Positions 39,513-43,851 of a stretch of DNA of 43,851 nt are shown here, piece by piece. Origin of the DNA: Alphaproteobacteria bacterium. Lineage in GTDB: Bacteria > Pseudomonadota > Alphaproteobacteria > UBA2966 > CAIVPW01. A program made the translations under genes and the position numbers. The notes under the pieces are model-generated. The model worked only from the letters and a program-made list of their open reading frames with translations. It ran no database searches and was not told the DNA's origin. The first letter of the stretch is position 1. Each line of letters begins with the position of its first letter. The DNA lies in assembly GCA_947481575.1 (NCBI GenBank), contig CANKGV010000020.1, positions 1 to 43,851 of the forward strand. Reading direction: 5' to 3'.

Positions 39513-40286
39513 TCAGCAGGTTGGCGTAGGCAGGAGCTCGAGTTTGGACAGAGCACCTTTCAGGCGAAACAGGCCGTAATTCAGATCCAACTCGTCCAGG
39601 ATGCCGCCGGCGTAAAGGCGGTAGGCTTCCTCGAATTCCGGGGTCGCAGCCGCGGAATTCATGGGGTAGTGGGCGATCTGCACTCGCCACGACGAGCGGC
39701 CCGCGAAGCTACCCTTGCCCACTTCTGCGGTACTGATCAACACCGAAACGGCGCTCAGCGCATCGGGGCCGCCACCATCGAACAGATTGGCGGCCAGGAA
39801 CGCCTCCCCGGCCGCAGCGGCGTCCAAGACCCGGCGGCTGCCTTCGATCGGAAACAGGGTGTCCCGTGGAGTGGGAACGATCAGGCCCTTGGGCGTGTCG
39901 TAGCGGATGGAGCCAGACTGCCCGGTGGGGTGCACGGCAGTGCCCTTGAACGACTGTTCCACCTGACCACCGACCGACTGCGTGGTCTCGAACGTCATTT
40001 GCGCCGCATCCATTCGCTCAAAAATGGTACCCGTGAACTGTGTCGTGGTGGCAGGGCCACCCGCGGTGAGCATCGCCAGTTGCATCGCTTGCTTGGACCG
40101 GAACCCGTCACACGCAGCGACCAGTTCCACCTCCATCGTCCCCGTGGCGCCGGTGAATCCAGCGGACGGCTGCGCACCGCCGAACGTCAGTGTGTAGGTG
40201 GCCCGGTGCGAGACGATGTCTGCCGCATGAACGATGTCCCCCCAGGCAACGGCGAAGACGGCGAGTACCAGGGCGCGCACGATCAT
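39513..40286 (-). CDS. eipB: Cell envelope integrity protein EipB (DUF1849)
   Basis: A 257-residue periplasmic protein. The signal peptide is MIVRALVLAVFAVAWGDIVHA. The mature part has HRATYTLTFGGAQPSAGFTG, MEVELVAACDGFRSKQAMQL, SGSIRYDTPKGLIVPTPRDT, LFPIEGSRRVLDAAAAGEAF and FEEAYRLYAGGILDELDLNY. It ends ELLPTPTC, placing a terminal Cys to pair with the Cys of AACDGF, the conserved EipB disulfide. In Brucella EipB is a beta-spiral protein needed for envelope integrity and lipoprotein homeostasis. The ATG at 40286 has GGAGG 6 bases upstream; the much longer open frame to 41117 is antisense to the next gene and not used. Confidence 0.92.
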   Translation of the reverse strand: MIVRALVLAVFAVAWGDIVHAADIVSHRATYTLTFGGAQPSAGFTGATGTMEVELVAACDGFRSKQAMQLAMLTAGGPATTTQFTGTIFERMDAAQMTFETTQSVGGQVEQSFKGTAVHPTGQSGSIRYDTPKGLIVPTPRDTLFPIEGSRRVLDAAAAGEAFLAANLFDGGGPDALSAVSVLISTAEVGKGSFAGRSSWRVQIAHYPMNSAAATPEFEEAYRLYAGGILDELDLNYGLFRLKGALSKLELLPTPTC

Positions 40287-40471
40287 AAGGGGCCTCCGTG
40301 GGTGAAACCCCATCCTAGTGCATGGCGCTGCGAACCCGACACGGTAGCAATCGCCGCTCCGGAATTGCCGGGCGGCAGGAACTGCCGGGAGCGATGCCCA
40401 CGCAATGACGCTGCCGCGTTGGAGATTCCTTAAGAGTGCACGTGGCACAAGGGTTGCTGATTGGTTCCCGC

Positions 40472-40488
40472 GGTCTCGCTGCGAGACC
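40472..40488 (+). promoter_or_regulatory. Perfect 17-bp palindrome in the leader of a diguanylate cyclase gene
   Basis: GGTCTCGCTGCGAGACC has exact 8-base arms around one T. It ends 21 bases before the ATG at 40510 and just before the AGGGAA ribosome binding site. It could be a repressor operator or, in RNA, a stable 7-bp hairpin with a 3-base loop limiting translation. Confidence 0.45.
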
Positions 40489-40509
40489 CCACAGTTGCAA
40501 GGGAATGAA

Positions 40510-41226
40510 ATGGCATCGCCCGCCGTCGCCTTGGTCGATGATACCGCCACCTCGGTTCCGATGAGCCGTCTGGCACGCCAGATCGTCGATGCGATCTGCC
40601 AGGACCCGAATATGTCGCGGGAAGAACAGACGCGGCAGCTCGCGGTGTTGGAACGCGCGCTGGGCTTGGTGGCCGGCGCGGAGCGCCAGATCGCGGCGCT
40701 CAAGGACCATATCGGGCACCTGGAATCCCTCTCCCGCACCGACTTCCTGACCGGCGTCGCCAATCGCCGCGGCATCGAGGAGCACATCCGCCGCGTACTC
40801 GCTGCCGCCGAACGCCACGGCGACACGGGCGTGCTCGTGCTGCTGGACCTGGACCGCTTCAAGGCAGTGAACGACGAACATGGCCACGCCGCCGGCGACG
40901 TAGTCCTACGCCGTGTGGCGGAGGTGCTCACCCAGAACACCCGTGTCTCAGACTTCGTGGCGCGCATCGGCGGCGATGAGTTCGCCATCCTGCTCGCGCA
41001 CACCGGCCCGCGCGAGGGGATGTATCGCGCCCGCCGCTTGCAGACGATCCTGAACGAGACCAAGGCCGAATTCGGCATGCACTTGTTCCCATTGGAAGCG
41101 AGCGTGGGCGCGGCCAATTACGGCCCCGGCACCGACCCAGTGGAACTGATGCGCCGCGCCGACCTTGCCATGTATCGCCAAAAGCGCGGCAAGGGCCTGC
41201 GCGCCTCGGTGCGGCTCGCCAGCTAG
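40510..41226 (+). CDS. Diguanylate cyclase (GGDEF) with short N-terminal coiled-coil
   Basis: A 238-residue cytoplasmic protein. Residues ~15-75 are helical and probably dimerise (QTRQLAVLERALGLVAGAER, QIAALKDHIGHLESLSRTDF). The GGDEF domain follows: DFLTGVANRRGIEEHI, LVLLDLDRFKAVNDEHGHAA, active site GGDEF (154-158), and the I-site Arg145-Val-Ser-Asp148. No sensory or transmembrane domain is present. ATG at 40510 has AGGGAA upstream; the open frame begins earlier (40405) but without a binding site. It is divergent from eipB, with a perfect palindrome in the leader. It adds a second c-di-GMP source to the pleD neighbourhood. Confidence 0.93.
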   Translation: MASPAVALVDDTATSVPMSRLARQIVDAICQDPNMSREEQTRQLAVLERALGLVAGAERQIAALKDHIGHLESLSRTDFLTGVANRRGIEEHIRRVLAAAERHGDTGVLVLLDLDRFKAVNDEHGHAAGDVVLRRVAEVLTQNTRVSDFVARIGGDEFAILLAHTGPREGMYRARRLQTILNETKAEFGMHLFPLEASVGAANYGPGTDPVELMRRADLAMYRQKRGKGLRASVRLAS

Positions 41227-41235
41227 TCCCCTACC

Positions 41236-41252
41236 CCGCCACCTTGTGGCGG
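41236..41252 (+). terminator. Short hairpin after the diguanylate cyclase gene
   Basis: CCGCCAC and GTGGCGG pair perfectly around CTT, 10 bases after the stop codon. No T-run follows, so it is a weak terminator or an mRNA 3'-end structure. Confidence 0.35.
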
Positions 41253-41300
41253 CAACCGGCCTCGCGCTATGACCGTACTCTCAACACATTGGGGGACGAC

Positions 41301-41765
41301 ATGGCTGGAACGGTTGACGAACGACTTCGCGCGTTGGGCATCGCGGTTCCCAGCCCTGCAGCAGCTGCTGCCAACTACGTTCCGTTTCTGATTTCCGGAT
41401 CGCTGATCTTTGTGGCCGGTCAACTCCCGATGGAGGCCGGCAAGGTACGCTATACCGGCAAACTCGGCGGACCGATCTCGCTGGAGGACGGCCAGAAAGC
41501 CGCGCGGCTGTGCGCGCTCAACATTATCGCGCAAGTGAAGGCAGCGGCGGGCGGCAACCTAGATCGGGTGCGCGCCGTGCGCTTGGGCGGATTCGTCAAC
41601 GCAACTCCGGACTTCGCCGACCACCCCAAGGTGGTCAACGGGGCGTCGGACCTAATTGGCCAAGTGTTCGAAGACCTTGGCCGCCACGCACGTGCGGCAG
41701 TCGGCGCCGGGTCACTGCCGTTCGACGCGAGCGTCGAGGTCGAGGCGATTTTCGAACTGATCTGA
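41301..41765 (+). CDS. RidA family protein (Rid deaminase superfamily)
   Basis: A 154-residue protein of the longer YjgH/UK114-like type: MAGTVDERLRALGIAVPSPA, then FLISGSLIFVAGQLPMEAGK, LEDGQKAARLCALNIIAQVK and LDRVRAVRLGGFVNATPDFA. It ends RAAVGAGSLPFDASVEVEAI, containing the conserved Arg and Glu positions of the superfamily end. RidA hydrolyses reactive enamine/imine intermediates from PLP enzymes; members of this longer subgroup often have unclear substrates. The ATG at 41301 has GGGGGA 4 bases upstream. Confidence 0.9.
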   Translation: MAGTVDERLRALGIAVPSPAAAAANYVPFLISGSLIFVAGQLPMEAGKVRYTGKLGGPISLEDGQKAARLCALNIIAQVKAAAGGNLDRVRAVRLGGFVNATPDFADHPKVVNGASDLIGQVFEDLGRHARAAVGAGSLPFDASVEVEAIFELI

Positions 41766-42112
41766 CGTCCCGCAAACTCCAGCCCTCGTCTGGAGCCTGA
41801 ATTGCCGGTGCTCCTGGGTCGGGCGGCCAGCGGGAAGACTGGAAACCTCCGCCCCTTTGGGCGATCATTCCCGGGCCTGCTGGCGAAGTCGCTAGGCAAG
41901 CGGATCAGGGGGCCGACGCTGCACTGCGAATCTTCACAGTGTTCCGACGGTGATCGGGGACCGGCAACGAGCCGCGTCGGCGATCTGTGGCAACGCGGTG
42001 GACGGACACGGCGGAATTTTAGCGCCGCGGACGACTGCTCGTTGGGTTGGTACCGCGTAGTACTTGCGCCGCCTCTAATTTTTCAAACGTTTCCATATTC
42101 ACGGGAGATCAT
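41766..42112 (+). other. Intergenic region upstream of the PQQ dehydrogenase gene
   Basis: These 347 bases contain no convincing gene: a 104-residue open frame at 41802-42116 has no binding site and no protein-like sequence. A small hairpin (CTCCAG 41777-41782 with CTGGAG 41790-41795) follows the RidA stop. The last 50 bases are AT-rich, with GGGAG 5 bases before the dehydrogenase ATG. A long regulated leader or promoter region is plausible, but I could not assign -35/-10 elements. Confidence 0.5.
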
Positions 42113-43851
42113 ATGAACAAGCGAATTGTGACTTCGCTGACGGCACTCGCCGTTGCGAGCGGGATTTCCGGGGCGGCTGTCGCCAATGACGACGTGCTGA
42201 AACTCCAGAAGGACCCCGCGAACGTAGTGATGCCGAACTACACCTACAACGGCTGGAACTACAGTGCGCTCGACCAAGTCAACCTCAACAACGTCAAGAA
42301 TCTGACGCTGGCCTGGACTCTCCAGATCGGCATCATCGACAGTCACGAGGCGTCACCGTTGGTAATTGGTGACACGATGTACATCGTGTCGCCCAAGCCG
42401 AACTACGTGTACGCGCTCGACTTGGCCAAAGAAGGCGTCATCAAGTGGGAGTTCCGTCCCACGATGGACGTTGCGTTAGCGACCGCCCAAACCTGCTGCG
42501 GTCAGCAGACCCGCGGCCTGTACTACGCTGAGGGCAAGCTGTTCTACGCGACCCTCGACGGTCAGATCATCGCACTGGATGCGAAGAGCGGCGAGCAACT
42601 TTGGCGCAACGTCGGCGCTGACATCGTGCGCGGCGAAGGCATGGCCGGCAACGCACTCGTGGCCCACGACATGTTCATCGGCGGCAACGAAGGCGGCGAG
42701 TACGGCGTGCGCGGCAAGATCCACGCCTACAACATCAATACCGGCAGGAACCAATGGACCTTCTACAACATGGGTCCAAACAATGAAGTCGGCATCGGCC
42801 CGAAGTTCAAGCCGTTCTACGCCGATGACAAGAAACCGAATCCGGCATTGGACAGCTGGTACAAGGATTCGTGGAAGACCGGCGGCGGCACCAACTGGGG
42901 CTACTACACCTGGGACCCCGAAGCAGACCTGATCTACTACTCCACCGGTAACTGTGCGCCGTGGAACGCCGACTACCGCCGCGAGTGGGGCAAGATCGAC
43001 CTCGACGCGAACGGCGGTCTGCAGAGCTATAAGAACAACTACTGCGCATCACAGATGGCGCGCAACGCGACGACGGGCGAACTGATCTGGGCGTACAACA
43101 TCACCCCACAGGACCAGTGGGACCTTGACGAGCCGTTGAACACGCCGCTGGTGGATCTGACCATCAACGGTCAGCCTCGCAAGCTGGCGCTCAAGGCTTC
43201 CCGCTCCGGGTACTTCTACGCGTGGGACCGGCTCACCGGCGAACTCGTGAACGAACCGTGGCCGTTCCGCTTTATCGATTTCCGGGGCGGCGTCGACATG
43301 GCCACCGGCCGGCCGAAGTACAACATCGACACAATCATGTTCACCAACGTCGAAGACCGCCGGAAGTACACCCAGGCAGATCCCCGCGGCGGCGCGAACA
43401 AGCCTTCGGACTACACCGGCACCGAAGTGGTGTGGTGCCCGGGCACGAACGCCCGCAACTGGCAGAACGACGCGTATTCGCCGGTCACGAAGTTGAACTA
43501 CGTGGCGGTGAACAACGGCTGCGGTGCATTGGTCATGGTGACAGGTGACTACAAGCCAGGTGATCCCGCCGGCTACCGCCTGCGCCGGACCGCCGGGGGT
43601 GCCGCCGCTCCCACCATCGGCATGGACGGAAAGCCGACCACGGTCCGCGGTCAGCTCGAAGCGATGGATCCAGTCAGCCGCAAGGTTGCTTGGGTCCATG
43701 AATGGGGCACTTCGGACGCCAACCAGCTCCCGGTCAGCGCCACCGCCGGTGGATTGTTGTTCCAGGGCGGTAACGACGAAGGCGTGCTCCGCGCCATGGA
43801 CGCGACGAACGGCAAGATCGTGTGGCAGTTCCGCACGGGCTCGAAGTTCAA
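42113..43851 (+). CDS. PQQ-dependent methanol/ethanol-type dehydrogenase, lanthanide signature (3' end outside window)
   Basis: A periplasmic quinoprotein oxidising alcohols; the first ~579 residues are present. Signal peptide residues ~1-24 (VTSLTALAVASGISGAAVA). Propeller features match XoxF/MxaF-type enzymes: NGWNYSALDQVNLNNVKNLT, ASPLVIGDTMYIVSPKPNYV, the vicinal disulfide Cys128-Cys129 (TCCGQQTRG), GGEYGVRG with metal ligand Glu196, TGNCAPWN with Asn280, and QDQWDLDEP with catalytic Asp337 and Asp339 two residues on. The second Asp is the mark of lanthanide-dependent enzymes; calcium enzymes have Ala there. Cys281 replaces the usual Pro after the Asn. Dual tryptophan-docking blades continue to the window edge (KVAWVHEWGTSD, GKIVWQFRTGSKF). 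Whether methanol is the substrate cannot be told. Confidence 0.92.
   Translation, partial: MNKRIVTSLTALAVASGISGAAVANDDVLKLQKDPANVVMPNYTYNGWNYSALDQVNLNNVKNLTLAWTLQIGIIDSHEASPLVIGDTMYIVSPKPNYVYALDLAKEGVIKWEFRPTMDVALATAQTCCGQQTRGLYYAEGKLFYATLDGQIIALDAKSGEQLWRNVGADIVRGEGMAGNALVAHDMFIGGNEGGEYGVRGKIHAYNINTGRNQWTFYNMGPNNEVGIGPKFKPFYADDKKPNPALDSWYKDSWKTGGGTNWGYYTWDPEADLIYYSTGNCAPWNADYRREWGKIDLDANGGLQSYKNNYCASQMARNATTGELIWAYNITPQDQWDLDEPLNTPLVDLTINGQPRKLALKASRSGYFYAWDRLTGELVNEPWPFRFIDFRGGVDMATGRPKYNIDTIMFTNVEDRRKYTQADPRGGANKPSDYTGTEVVWCPGTNARNWQNDAYSPVTKLNYVAVNNGCGALVMVTGDYKPGDPAGYRLRRTAGGAAAPTIGMDGKPTTVRGQLEAMDPVSRKVAWVHEWGTSDANQLPVSATAGGLLFQGGNDEGVLRAMDATNGKIVWQFRTGSKF

Noticed and set aside
40287..41117. 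N-terminal extension of the eipB frame
   Set aside because: EipB has a clear signal peptide and binding site at 40286; the extension is antisense to the diguanylate cyclase gene.
41802..42116. A 104-residue frame before the PQQ dehydrogenase gene
   Set aside because: It has no ribosome binding site, no family-like sequence, and overlaps the promoter/leader region and the dehydrogenase start.

Overview
The window looks like chromosomal DNA of a GC-rich alphaproteobacterium, most likely Rhodospirillales-like. This rests on gene content and not on any database match: a PleD-type response regulator beside a DUF3572 gene, an EipB/DUF1849 envelope protein, an RNase R - DUF983 - rpmG string, an adjacent gatC-gatA-gatB cluster, frequent GTG starts, and many 4-base stop/start overlaps (ATGA, GTGA).

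Layout. (1) 1-1500: degraded accessory DNA with a probably 3'-truncated conserved hypothetical gene and a phage-type small gene behind a perfect 17-bp palindrome. (2) 1497-17769: a surface or secretion locus. It holds a chimeric glycan enzyme (glycosyltransferase remnant + methyltransferase + pyruvyl-transferase-like domain), a very small coupled ORF, a type I secretion ABC exporter and its HlyD-family adaptor. Convergent to these is an 11-kb gene for a 3688-residue RTX protein made almost entirely of calcium-binding and spacer repeats, ending in a serralysin-type C-terminal secretion domain. A perfect hairpin separates the convergent genes. The CtrA-like octamer TTAACCAT occurs before the exporter genes and twice before the RTX gene. 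(3) 17770-19619: a small accessory patch (membrane protein, TTG-started small protein, GIY-YIG protein) ending at a tRNA-Ser(GCT). (4) 19737-23560: pstS-pstC-pstA-pstB for high-affinity phosphate uptake, behind a three-unit Pho-box-like array, with a strong hairpin between pstS and pstC. No phoU follows in the window. (5) 23595-27814: a Sel1-repeat protein, gatCAB on the minus strand (Glu-tRNA-Gln/Asp-tRNA-Asn amidation) and divergent ruvX. (6) 27873-37745: a long plus-strand housekeeping run: pyrB, a dihydroorotase-like pyrC with a degraded metal site, plsY with an apparent 58-residue insertion, dprA, topA, rnr (probably starting at CTG), a DUF983 protein and rpmG. (7) 37760-41765: pleD, DUF3572, eipB, a second diguanylate cyclase and a RidA-family protein. 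(8) 42113-end: the 5' part of a PQQ alcohol/methanol dehydrogenase carrying the Asp-x-Asp signature of lanthanide-dependent enzymes; it runs off the window.

How they fit together. The exporter and adaptor almost certainly secrete the neighbouring giant RTX protein. The glycan enzyme beside them recalls S-layer/O-polysaccharide loci such as Caulobacter rsaADE, so an RTX surface layer or adhesin held on a modified polysaccharide is the most interesting hypothesis here. The rest is core metabolism (phosphate, pyrimidine, phospholipid), translation and nucleic-acid maintenance, with two c-di-GMP synthases that could link signalling to the surface phenotype.
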